From positions 73,506,624-73,570,623 of the forward strand of contig CM049308.1 in assembly GCA_026874595.1 (NCBI GenBank): DNA of 64,000 nucleotides, in the 5' to 3' direction. Origin of the DNA: Sipunculus nudus (Eukaryota; Annelida; Sipuncula; Golfingiida; Sipunculidae). Below the pieces are notes generated by a model. It worked only from the letters and a program-made list of their open reading frames with translations. It was not told the DNA's origin and searched no databases. Of the stretch, positions 1-13,100 are shown piece after piece (position 1 is the stretch's first letter; each line of letters starts with the position of its first letter). The translations under genes were made by a program, and so were the position numbers.

Positions 1-1092
1 CTCACCAATTTCGAGCTGCAGCCACTCAGACATTTCTTTCAAGAAGAAAAAATCATACAATTTCCTTTTTTTTGTAGTGTTTTTACTTGTTTAGCAAAAA
101 ATAAATCTATTATATTAAGGCTTTTCCCTTTTCATTGACATTTTTATCGAAACATACCAAAAAATTAAAAATAAAAAAACCGCCCGCCCGCATTGATTTA
201 TGAAAAAAAGTGCCTGAGAACCATACCTTTTTTTTTTTTATTTTGGCCTTATATATAGCTAATTTTCAAAATCTGCCCTTTGGTCTGACTAATAGTCACC
301 TGGTTTTTTTAGGATAGGTCCATGGCCTGTTGGTGGTACTGTCTATTGAATGATGATGAAGGTATCCATATGATAAAAATTAATATGTTATTATTAAGCT
401 CTCTGGATTTCAGATTTTATATGCACAGGGTTAAGAATAATCCAGAAGTTATAACCTGTCTTTAAGACATTAGAGCGAATATCTAAGGTTTAAGTGATAT
501 TACACCTCTATGCCATTGACACACTGGCATGGTTCAAACCAGAGACTTTCAGTTCCACCAGGCACTAGTTCTACCCTGTGATTTGGACCTGATATTTATT
601 TTGACCTGGACCTAATTTTAAAGGTCATGATTTGAAAGGTTTCCCTTGGCATTGCTTGGTAATTGCAGATTCTGGTTAATTGATGCATATTGAGTATATA
701 ATTGTTTAAAAAAAATGAGGAATACCCCATTTGTACACAACAGAAATAGAACACCATAGAGTTCATCCTGTGCCATCATCCATAACACAACCAAGCTTGG
801 CTTTAGCTAAAGTATATTTTCTATCTCACTTTATTTTTTTTTTTTTTTTTTTGTATGTGTGTGTGAAAATATTACCACAAGCAATTCTCGAAAATTACAT
901 GCTCACAAAACTTAGGACCTTGCGAAATAGTGAAATTTGAGTTTTGTGAAATTAACATGTTCTACTGTCCTATCAGTACTCAACAAATTGAATTTCTGCT
1001 CATAAACTTGCTTTTCATGTACGTTGGGATTCCTGTTCATAGATTATTTGGTTTTATGGGAAATAAGTAAACTGTTCTTTGTTTATTTTCAG
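1..1092. other. TXNDC16 intron, no feature seen
   Basis: AT-rich sequence with a (T)n tract near 833-853. No exon-like frame with splice sites was found, so the upstream exon(s) are off the window. Confidence 0.5.
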
Positions 1093-1166
1093 GCTGACTG
1101 TACAAAGGATTTCATCCTTGGCTATTGTGATAAAAAGAACGTTGAATATGAGACACTGGCATTCAA
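1093..1166 (+). CDS. TXNDC16: TXNDC16 exon, first in window
   Basis: Acceptor TTTTCAG, donor GTAAGT; phase 0 in, phase 2 out. It encodes ADCTKDFILGYCDKKNVEYE and onward to LAFK, which looks like the second half of an N-terminal thioredoxin fold. The start codon and signal peptide must lie upstream of the window. Confidence 0.85.
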
Positions 1167-4100
1167 GTAAGTTCCCTTATGTTTGATGTTCTAAGTATGA
1201 TTGTGTTTACATGTTTTGCTTAACATGTGTATGTATTAGGGTATCACCTACAATTTTGTTTTGCAATGTATTGTGATATTGGGTTGCCTGTTGAGATAAA
1301 TATAACAATATTTTCATAACTTTAAACTTATAGAAAATGAGTGTGTTTTCTATATTATATATATTAACTATCAATTTTAGTATTATCATTCTTTATCAGG
1401 TTAAATAGAAAAAGACAATAAATATATGTAGATCAGTTTATATCACACGCAAAATATGGCAATATTGTCTACTAATGGTTTTAGTAAAATATTTATTTGT
1501 TGTTGAAATTTCTCAAAGAATCCTTTGGAATCAAAGTGTTCAGCAGGCCTATCATGTGTAAAATACTTGTCAATAAGAGATTTCTTTACTGTGATTTAGC
1601 ACAGAGCAGTACAGGTGGTGTGTACGTACCACATGATAAGGCTGCCATGGTACTGTTAACTTTACACTTTAGCTTGAGGCAGTTATCATAAGATGTGAAG
1701 AGAGAATATCAATGAGTGATTAATTATTATGACTGTGTTAAGCACTTCTTGCTCTTTGTTCTCTGGATATATTCCTCATATACCTGTAAGACATCAAGGA
1801 GGCATGCATCTTTACTGGGACAGATCTTTGATCTATGGTATATCAGGCCTACTTGGACATTTCCTACAAAACATCTAAAGACATGGTAGTGGCTTTCACT
1901 TTAAGCCTGTCATTAATTCCTACCCATTCAGATGTCTAAATTTGTTACAGAAACATTTTTAAAAAATTGTATGCACCTTTTACAAAATATTGAAAATTTG
2001 AAAACTGCATCACTATATGCAATATGTGAATCACTGTATCATGATATATGGATAATATCATGCAGCCCAAGTATATACATATCTTGTATAATAAGAGGTT
2101 ATGAATAAAACACAATTCTCCAGACATGAGGTTGTATGTACCATCAGACTTAGGTGATCCTAGACTCTTAGGGAGAACTCTCCATCTCTTAATGTTATCA
2201 GTTATATAAGTTAACACAAATTAATGTGTCACAAATGGGTATTTTCAGGAATGGGGAGATCCTTCTTGAGTTGACAGTGGAGACAATGTTTGATGTCAAC
2301 TCCATGGTGTCGAATGTGCTGCAGTAAGTATTGTATGATCAGTAGGTAAAAAATTAAAGCATAGTTTAACAGACTTCCATCCTTTTTTCTGTTCTGTTTT
2401 TCTGTACACTTCCAAAAATATATTGACCTGCTGCAAAAAAATAATCACTTCTTCCTTGGCATGTTACCCACTTTCACACCAAGTAACATTAAAATTGACG
2501 TAGAAGAACTTTTTTTTATATAATTTCTTGACAAGCAAAGTACATTCACACAGCATCTGTTAGTGAGGTAATGACAGCATTATGGAAGAACAGTGTTGTC
2601 ATAATGATGCATATAATTTCCCCATATGGGGTTTCCTGTTTTTAGTATAAATGCAAGTTAAAAAGAAATAATTTCCCCATATGGGGTTTCCTATTTTTTA
2701 GCGAACCTGTGAGCTTATGCGATGGTGCGTCGTCGTCTGTCGTGCGTCGTGTGTCGTGCGTCGTACGTCGTCTGTACGTTAACCATAGCTATCTCAAAAA
2801 CGGCAGGAACTAGCATCACCAAATGTTTTGCAAATAATCAGTCATTCAAAAAACTATATTGGATTTTGTTTTTTTTTCTAACTGCATTTTCTTAGATTTC
2901 ATAGGGAAAAAGCTAAAAAAGCTTTAAAAATCTTCTTCTCCGAAACTGTCCAGCCAAATTGTCCAATATTTCATAGAAATGATCCCTGGAACAATCTTTC
3001 TCAAGTTTGTTCGAATGGTTCCAGTTCGGAGATTTTTTGCCGAGTTACAGGAGGATGAACTTTGTTAACTGTGCAAAAAAGCATATTAAAATTTAAATCT
3101 CAGAAACGGCTGGAGCTATCATCACCACATTTAATGCCAATGTTGGTCACATAGGTCATATCTGAGATTGAGGTATTGGTGGCGCCACCTGCATCAGCCT
3201 TTTTTGTACAGGGTCATCAGTGCCTGTATCACACTGAGGGCTACAAAAAACTTCTTCTCCGAAACCATATGGCCAAAATGTTTAATATTGCACAAAAGTG
3301 ATCCTAGGGTAGTGCTTTCTGAAGTTTGTTCAAATGGTCTCTTTTCAGTGACTTTTGGCTAAGTTACGGGAAGCTGAATTTAGTCATATGCCATAACAGC
3401 CAATTTTAGCTCAGTGGCTACAAAGATCTTCTTCTCAAAAACCACTGGGCCAAATTCTTAAATCTCGCACATTAATTATCCTCAGATGTTGATAATTCAA
3501 GTTTGTTCAAATGGTTTTGGTTCAGTGCTTTTTAGCTGAGTTACGGGAAGCCAGTTTGCTGTATCTTCCTATATGAGTTATAAACCTGCGAAACATTTTT
3601 CGACTGATGCCACTGAAGCCAGTTTGTTAAATATTTTACAAGAATAATCCCTACAATGATTCTTATAACAATTGTCATTAATGGTTCCACATGAATGATT
3701 TTCAGCTGAATTATGGAGATTGAATTGAGTCATTTAACCATATATGTTAGCTGTGTTATGCTGTTACATCTAGCCTGGCACCAGTTTATCAGCATCTATT
3801 GCATCATGCCACTAGACATTTAGATTTTAGGTTATCTTTGGTTAATATTGACAAGAAAGTTTTTTTAAAAGCTTTTAAAAAATTAAGATTTATGTTTTAA
3901 GTTATTCATCATACCAGGCAATGTTACAAACATGGATATTCAGCTCTCTGTGGCTATATAAAGACAACTGTACATGGATTATAAATTATTGGTATCCCTA
4001 CTCAACTTAATTCAAGAATTTGCCATCAGTGAGATATATCTGAATTTCAGTTTTGCATTCAGTATGCATCTGTAATAATTTTACATATATTCCTGATTTC

Positions 4101-7100
4101 TTTTTTATAAAAAGTCAGCTGAAAAGCATTTTGTATTGGGAAAATTTATTTCAAAGTTATTTCAAGTAGGGACCACTTTTGTGAACTGATGGCAGCACTT
4201 GGTTTACCATTGGCAGATTGCCAGTGCCTTGATGTTACCCATTAGCCAAGATGATGTCAGCTCTATAAATAGTTTTGGCACTGTGCCAGGATTGGAAGAA
4301 GTGCAGCCAGGTATAGGTCAAGAGTTCACTCAGTGCAGTAGCTGCATTCTATTTATAGCTTTGGCAGACTGCTCACTGCATCATATTTGGCACCAAAGTT
4401 CAGCCTGAATCTATTTATAGCTTTAGGAGACTGCCAACTGTGTCAGATTATGCAACAGATCAAGAGTTCACTCAGTGCAGCCATGTACAGGTCAAAAGTT
4501 CAATCAGTCTAGCCAGGTGCAGGTCAAGAGTTCACTCAGTGCAGTAGCTTGAGGCAGCAATTTGTCACAGGTCACTCGGGGGCAACTGCCTTACTCACCT
4601 AAGCCTTGTCAGCTCAGTGCATCAAACTCTGGGGAAGTTTGATGTATTGGACTGATATTTTGACCTGTCTATGCGTCTTTGATGGTATTCTCATTTACAA
4701 GACAGGTGGTGCCACCTACATTGACTTTTGCAGTGTATGCACCTGCTTATTTCTACAGAGGAATTTTGATACATAAGCCTAAAATTGGGCATGTTTATAC
4801 ATATTTGGTAGCTTTATAGTGTACAAGACTGGTGGCGCCACCTACAATAATTTTTGCACAGTGTATGTCCCTGCTTATTTCACAGGAGGGGTTTGACATC
4901 AATCTGACGTTGGGCATATATATATATATCTCTTCTTCACAGCGGCCATCTGTTCTTCTGCCTTGGGATAAAATCACTCATATCTCGGCAGTGGTTTGAA
5001 TTATCCACCTGATATTTTGCAGGTTTATACATCCTTGACAGCTTTCTTGATTTTATGACAGGTGTGCCACCTACATTCAAATTTACGCTGCAGACATCCA
5101 AGCTCAAATCTCAGGAACCATTTGACCAATTGGGCAAACATTTTGCATCTTTATAGATCTCACATAGCCATTTATCATACGCAAAAGCAGTGGCACCACC
5201 TGCAATCATTTTTGCACAGTGTCCGTCTGTTTGTCTGCTGTGGGCTAAAATCATTCATATCTCAGTAGTGGTTTGACTTATCTGCCAAATATTTTGCATG
5301 TTTATACATCTTGGATAGCTTTCTTGATTTTGTGGCAGGTGGCGCCACCTACATTCACGTTTAAGCTGCAGACATCCAAGCTCTTATCTCAGAAAGCATT
5401 TGACCAGTTGGGCCAAAATTTTGCATGAGTATAGATCTCCAATAGCTCTTTATCATACACAAAACTGGTGGTGCCACCTGCAACCATTTTTGCACAGCGT
5501 CCATTTGTTCATCTGCCTTGGGATAAAATCACTCATATCTCGGCAGTGGTTTGAATTATCCACCTGATATTTTGCAGGTTTATACATCCTTGACAGCTTT
5601 CTTGATTTTATGACAGGTGGCGCCACCTACATTCAGATTTATGCTGCAGACATCCAAGCTCAAATCTCAGGAACCATTTGACCAATTGGGCAAAAATTTT
5701 GCATCTTTATAGATCTCACATAGCCATTTATCATACGCAAAAGCAGTGGCACCACCTGCAATCATTTTTGCACAGTGTCCGTCTGTTTGTCTGCTGTGGG
5801 CTAAAATCATTCATATCTCAGTTGTGGTTTGACTTATCTGCCTAATATTTTGCATGTTTATACATCTTGGATAGCTTTCTTGATTTTGTGGCAGGTGGCG
5901 CCACCTATATTTATGTATACGCTGCACACATTCAGGCTTATATATCAGGACTGGTTTGACCTATCCCCCTGAAATTTTGCATGTGTATATATATCTCACA
6001 TATCTCTTAATCATACACAAAATTGGTGGTGCCACCTGCCACCATTTTTGCACAGTGTCCATCTGTTTGTCTGCCTTAGGCTAAAATCACTCATATTTCA
6101 GGAGTGGTTTGACTTATCTGCCTAATATTTTGCATGTTTATACATCTTGGACAGCTTTCTGGATTTTGTGGTAGGTGGCGCAACCTAAATACACATTTCA
6201 GCTGCAGACATCCAGGCTATTATGCAACACACCTCACTCTTATTTCCCCTTGCCACTCAATCCATGCCTCACTTCACCTTTCCCACTCTGATTTTGGAGG
6301 ATACACGTAGTCCCTTGTTGACTACCCATATTCTAGTTTTTGTGTTGTGTGCACCCATGCCAGAATTGCAGCAGTGATGTTTGTTTAATTGTTCTTGTTC
6401 TAAGTGTTTAGTACTTGCATTGTTCATAAACATGTCACACATGTTCTTGAAAAGTAATGGTCCAGCATTGAAGCATTATAGCTGGTGTAATCTCATTGCA
6501 CAGGTTCGCATTAGGCCTGTAGGCCTTGTTATAAACATAACAGGCCATTTGGCCATGAGTAAGAAACGAGGAGATACTGGAGATGAAACTATAGTGAAAT
6601 AAATTTACAAAATTAAAAGGAACTTTTACTACTGGTTAATACCTTTGTTTATCCTTAAAAAATGATAGAATCAAATGGTGAATACTAAAAAAATTACAGA
6701 ATCATAATGATAAATTGTATATATTCTTTTCTGTAATAAACAATAATATGATTTAAGTAAAGTTTGATGTTAACAAGAAATGTATAAAATAATCATTTTA
6801 AATGAGCAAAAGGTGGCAATGAGAGGCATGTAATGTATTGCATTAAGTATTAAAGTTAAGGTACCTCAATGTTTGAGAGGATTTGCACACTTTTAGAAAG
6901 TGTTTTAAGGGGCTTGTTAAATTTATACCTTATGTGCTAAGTTATGTACCAAACAGTATGTATAAGCAAAGTGAATTAAGTCCATTGAATAAAATTAAGA
7001 GAAGTACATTGCTAATCATGTATAAACAAAGGGAAGTGATTAAAGCCCTTGTGATAAACCAGATCCTGGGCATATACCCTTTCCAGTGAGTAAGGAAATG

Positions 7101-10100
7101 TTTAAAGTGTTTTGTACCAACTGAGATTGAGATCAGTATAGCTAGTCCTTTTGCTTAACTGTGTATTACTGGTTACCTGAAAACCAAAAAGATAAGACTG
7201 TTCCCCTTCTGCAGAAAATATATTGACAATTTTTACCTCCAGGCTGTTCAGTTTTCTGAAAGAATATGCACTGGTCGTCGTCTGGAGTTCTCCTTAAGCA
7301 TATGAATGTAAATCTGAAAAGTCTGTATAACAATATGAAGGAAACTTGTCTTGAATTTCTTCCAGAGATGACTGTTGAAAGTTCTGAGAAGTTCTGCCTC
7401 AGATGATGAGAATAAATCTGAGAAGTTCTTCCTCAGATGATGAGAATAAAACTGAAAAGTTCTGCCTCTGATGATGAGAATAAGTCTAGTTAGTCATATG
7501 AAAGTATCACCAGTAAACCTCAGTAAAGAACAAGTTGAATCACTCTTTGTTTTTTCTTGTGTGTTCCTGTGGGAATAGTGTGCGATATTTATGTATACAT
7601 CACACAAACTTGCAATTGGTGTTAATGTCATGAAATGATCTAAATTATTCTCTCCATACAGAATAGTTCTGCTGAGAGAAGTTCCAATTCTACAGAGCCC
7701 CAAAGAAGTGAATTCTTTTATAGAAGAACAAAAAGGCAAAGACAATGTATTCTTTGGTTTCTTCCCTGCTATTGGCACTTTTGGTAAGTTAATTAGAATA
7801 TCATGACTGAACTTGATTCTTAAATACCTTTTTATGTGTAATAATGTGTATACTTTTCAGTGATTATGTTATCTCTTCATTAGGACATTATTTCTGGCCC
7901 TGCCCCTCAAAAAATTTTTTTTTTTCTCACATGAAACCTGTACACCACTTAATATCCCCTGTTACCTGTACAATAGCACCAAAAAACCCAAGAACCATAG
8001 AAATAAAGCTGTGTTCCATAAGCCTGAACACAAGAGCTAATCCAAGGGTGATAAAAATCGCTTCTATGCGATTTTCTGAATCATGCCAGGTAGTGATTCA
8101 GAGGCTGTCTTATAGAAGTCACGTCGGTATTATTTAAAATGATGTCAAAAAGGAGGACATCCCTGTGTTTACTGCACGTGCCTAAAGCAAAGCCAGCATG
8201 AGTGAAGACAGAGACAATGTTCGATGATGGTGATGTGGACAGATTGGTAGAATAAATAAACTAAAAGCACTATACTGTTTATAAGATGCCACCTCTCTTA
8301 ATCACATTGATGTTTAAATGATAGTAACATGTAATCATAGAAATGTGGGGTGTAGAGGGAATTTAACTTCAAATATATTAAATCTTTTATATTCATATAA
8401 ATACAGATCTGAACATTTCTGAAATTATAGAATAATCACTTAGGTAAGTTCTACAAAATTCTCTTTTTTTCTTTAATGAACTGTGCAGAAAAGACTAGAA
8501 ATTGCCTGTTGCATCATTTATATGGAAACACAGCCCATGAATGCCTCGCAACTCATATTCACATTCACGCTTCTGGAAACATAGCCTAAGACCCAAAATC
8601 TTGAAGACACAATAACTCCTGCCTGTTATGTAACAGTTTACTCTGTAAAAAGCAGCATTTCACTATTGGTAATGTCTGACGGCTGTGTTGCTGCAAAGAG
8701 AGCCAACATTGAGGGTTTTGTTAAATGAAACAAAATGCATTCCAGAGACTCTGATGGGGACCTCACCTTTAATTATAATATATTTTCTTTTATTGGCAAT
8801 ATAACGAAAACAATATTTAATCACAATATAACAAAAACAATATTCAATCACAATATAACAAAAACAGTATTTAATCACAATATAACAAAACAATATTTAA
8901 TCACAATATAACAAAAACAATATTAGTGTCTGCCATCACCACCAGATTGTTATCATGCAATATTTGATTTTTGTTAGCTCTTGGAGCTTTTTCATGAAAC
9001 TTTCATTTTCTCTTTATGTATAACATATAATATGTATCCAGTTCTTTGTTTCTGTAAAAGAATGAATTTTAATGTATAGTTTCTACAAAAGTTCTAAGAG
9101 TTAAGATCTTAACAAGATATCTTAAAATGAATGTAGTTTTTTACTCTTAAGATTAAAACTGTGTGATAATTCTATGAATGGGCATGCACATATGCATTTA
9201 ACTTAAATCTAGCTGACCATTATGGGCCAAAGTCCACTTATTACAAATGTTTATGGCTTTAGTTGTTCCTCAAGTTTTTTTTAATGACATTACTGTGCAG
9301 TTGTGCACAGTGGGTTATTCTTTTTATCATATGGTGCTGAGCAAAACCACCTTTAAAGATTTAAACACATTATGTATCAGGGTATCATATTTTTGTGAAC
9401 AAGTTTCCATATTTATTTTTTGCAGAACATAGGGTTTTCATGGAGATAGCATTCTCATTCCAGTTTCTGTACAAGTTTGCATTAACGACAGAACTTGATG
9501 CATTAAACTCATTACGGTAAGGAACTGTCACTTCATTCAGTACTCACTCTAATTAAAGAATAGTTATTTATATAAAATTTGTGACTTAGTAAGTGAAAAA
9601 TGTCTGACTTATGACACAAATGTATTTACCGGGTCAGGTCAGTTATTTATATAAAATGTTTGACTCATAAAGTAAAAATGTCCAATTTATGACAAGCAAA
9701 ATCTTTCTACACAAAATAAGATCTCTTTAACCTAATTTTATAATCAATGTATAATCTGGCCCCATCGACTTAATTTTTATAATTAGCTGATGGTCTGGCC
9801 TCTTTAAAATAATTGATAATCAATGGCTAATCTTGCAGCTGAAATGCTGGTTATTGTTTTTGTTGTGTACTTTTTTGTTTCAGTACCAGTGAAAAGGAAA
9901 TCAAAAAGAAGGAAGCAGTCGTCATGGTGCTGAAGTGCAAAGATGTAAAGAAAGATGAAAAGTGTGATTCTGTAAAGTTTAATGAAAATATGGACCTAGT
10001 AGCCATGGCTCGCTTTGCCAGGGCACTTGATCTTCCAAAACATGTAAGTTCACATGTTCTATTAAGCAAACTTGGTAGTTTTATATATTCAATATTAAAA

Positions 10101-13100
10101 TATGTGGACCTGCTGGGCATGGCTTGATACGCTCTTGATATTTCAAAGCATATCTGGTATGCGACATAATTAAAGCCCCTACTGTAATGAGTGCAGCCCC
10201 CCCTCCCTGGAATTTTTAATGGATCTCTTTGAGAAAACTGAAGGGATGAGCTGTCCTCACCTGAATAGCTTTAACAGTACTTCTTGTCACCTTTTTTTCC
10301 CTCCTAGCTTGATGATTTTTATACCATGAAATTATGTCAGGGTTTCCTCAAGCCCATATATATTGGGTAGGAAAAGGATATTTTCCCAAGGTTAGAACCT
10401 AAAAATTTTCCCAGAATCCTAAAAAAATCCTCATGTCTTTGCTCAGAACAGCAATAAGTTGATAGGATAGAATCATCCGTACCATATTTACAATTAACAC
10501 AATCGCTTTCCATCCTAAATATATCTATACCATCTGAACTGTGTTCTTAATTACCAGTAATCTGGCTGGTTGAATTAATTTTTAGGAAAAATTGCACCTT
10601 ATAGATCTGGCCAGCTTGCTAATTTTTGCCGAGTGTTATGTAAAAAAATATGAAAATTTTGCCAGCTTTAATTGAAAGAAATCTCTTGTTCTAAAAATAC
10701 CCCTGTTTGAAACCTGCCAACAACTTTGAGGCCAGATAAACTTTTGTTTGTTTTGACACATAGAAACTGTGTTAGCTTTTCAGCAAATGACAATTTATGT
10801 AAGACTGCATGATTGCTCAGAAATATTAAACATCAATTTTCTGTCAATCATTTCGATTGACTGCATCAACAGTGAGCTGGTATTTAGGTTATTTAGGATA
10901 ACTTTGTCTGTGACTGAGCCTCACAGTTGTTTTAGGTGATTCACATAATTTGCTAATGTGCATGTAAGTAATTATATAAAATTATAAATTTAAATTTTAA
11001 ATATTTTAAACAGATTCCCATAGAAAATCCACAAGACTTGGAGAATTTGCCGTTTGCTGACAATGAGATGCACACAGCAATGATATTTTACGATGACCAG
11101 ACAAAGGAACAAGCCATGGATGCCGTGGATGTCACTGCCCCCAAATTTCCTGGATTGGTGGGATTTGCAACTGCTCATGTGTAAGTTATGGTCAAACCAT
11201 TATTGGTATTAACACTGTGGATTAAATGATTCATTTATGTACCAATAAATTACCATACATAAAGCCAAATATTGTATTAATGTTGTCAGATATCTCTGTA
11301 TTGATACATGGACAATTTATGACTGTACAACAGAAAGTCTGACATTTAACCATCCCCAACAGAAATCAGCGGCCCCATGTAAAGCAAAACATCATTGGAT
11401 AGAAGTCAGTAAGCTGGCATCTGATTTGCTATTCACTGCATGATCAAACCAATTGGAGGGGCTTGTTTCTTTATTCATTAATCCTGAAGCCTGGTGGCTA
11501 AAGCATGATGAACATGAAATGTGATTTAACTCAAAAACAGAGAAAAGCAATGACTGGGAATTTGAAATCTTAAACTACTTATATGTAGGGGTACACAGTA
11601 TCTTCTGAGTGTTCTAATCTGCTGAATGAAAAATTCACAATTGGACCTTAATACTGAATTAATGTATATCATGAACACATGTTATTTTCGGCATGCATAA
11701 TGCAATACGAAATTGGCTCTCTGTCAACCTATTTTCCTACTCATTTTTAAAAAGTGTGAACAAAATAATGCCATTAATCATCAGGCAAAAAGTCATACTA
11801 ATCAGCTGAGCGTCATCACCACTTGGTCATTTGTTTTTTTTTTTTTCTTTTTTTGTTCTTAACAGAAATGTCTTGGACCCAGCAGCGTATGGCTTCAAAC
11901 AAAAGAAGTACACCCTACCAATGATTGGACTGTCCATTCTAACAGCTAAGGTAACATTTAAATTTGTACTGGCTTCTCTTGTCTAAGGGTAGAGCACAGG
12001 GCACAAAACTTGGAGGTAGGGAGTTTGAATATCAGCCAAGGAGCGGTGAGGTTTTCATTGGTGACCCTCTCTCAGGTTGAGCACTCTACAGGCTTAATGT
12101 TAAGACTGTGTCCAACAATGGTGTTTCCCTTATAAACGAGTACAACTTTTGGGGGAACCTCAGTGTTATGACCATGGTGAGTTTGAATCTCAACCAGGGA
12201 GTGGTGGCCATCACTCAGGGCGAGCACTCTGCAGGATTAATGTTAAGACTGTGTCCCACAATCGTGTTTCCCTCATAAACGAGTACACCGTTTGGGGGTT
12301 CCTCAGTGTTATGACCAGGATGAGTTTTGAGTCTCAGCCAAGGATTAGTGAGATTTTTCACAGGTGGCCCTCACTCCAGGTGAGCATTCTGCAGGCTTAA
12401 TGTTCAGACTGTGTTCCACAATCGTGTTTCACCCACGTACCGGTACACCTTTTTGGGGTTTCTCAGTGTTATGACCAAGCAAAGGGATGATTGCACACCC
12501 AAGACCTACAGGTATGGTATGCCAAACCTGGTTTCCATGACCATGTGTTAGCACCTTGTCACGCATTCCAAACCTTAATGGGATTCTGCCCATGTATTAA
12601 GTTAAGACAGCATTAAAAGTTTCATCCCAAGAAAATATTTAAAAAAACTAAATCTGTTCTCCACATATGCATAACACAAGGAGTTAAGTAATAATAAGCC
12701 TATAATGCTTTGATATAGGGCTCACATTAAGCTCATGTTAAGTATGTTTATTACCAACACAAGGGAGAAGTTTGAAAGGTCAGTGAATTTAATTAAGCCT
12801 GAAGGGAAATTGGTCAATTGGGCTGCCATGGCTCTTCAGTTTGTTACTCCCTTAGAAAATTGAAATAATTACACTGGATTTCTCTAAATTCATTAGGGAA
12901 TATAATTTTCGTGGAATACTGGGAAAACTGTTTGTGGACCTTGATACAGATATCGATGCAGGGTCAGCTTGTCTAGATGTTCTGCTGGCACTGATGTCTA
13001 TTAGAGATTGAAATTTGATAATATGAATTAACTATAACTAAAAAAACACTGCTGTATAAAAATATTTAATTGTTTGAATAAAAGATTTGTAAGCGTCCAT

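Noticed and set aside
7215-7310. Possible extra TXNDC16 exon after GCAG at 7214 or CCAG at 7242
   Set aside because: Both readings run into a stop without a GT donor in a compatible phase, and exon 2249-2323 joins 7662-7783 directly with the family sequence intact.
8663-8893. 76-codon minus-strand ORF rich in CYIVIKYC
   Set aside because: Encoded by the 27-bp tandem repeat at 8805-8925; no other support.
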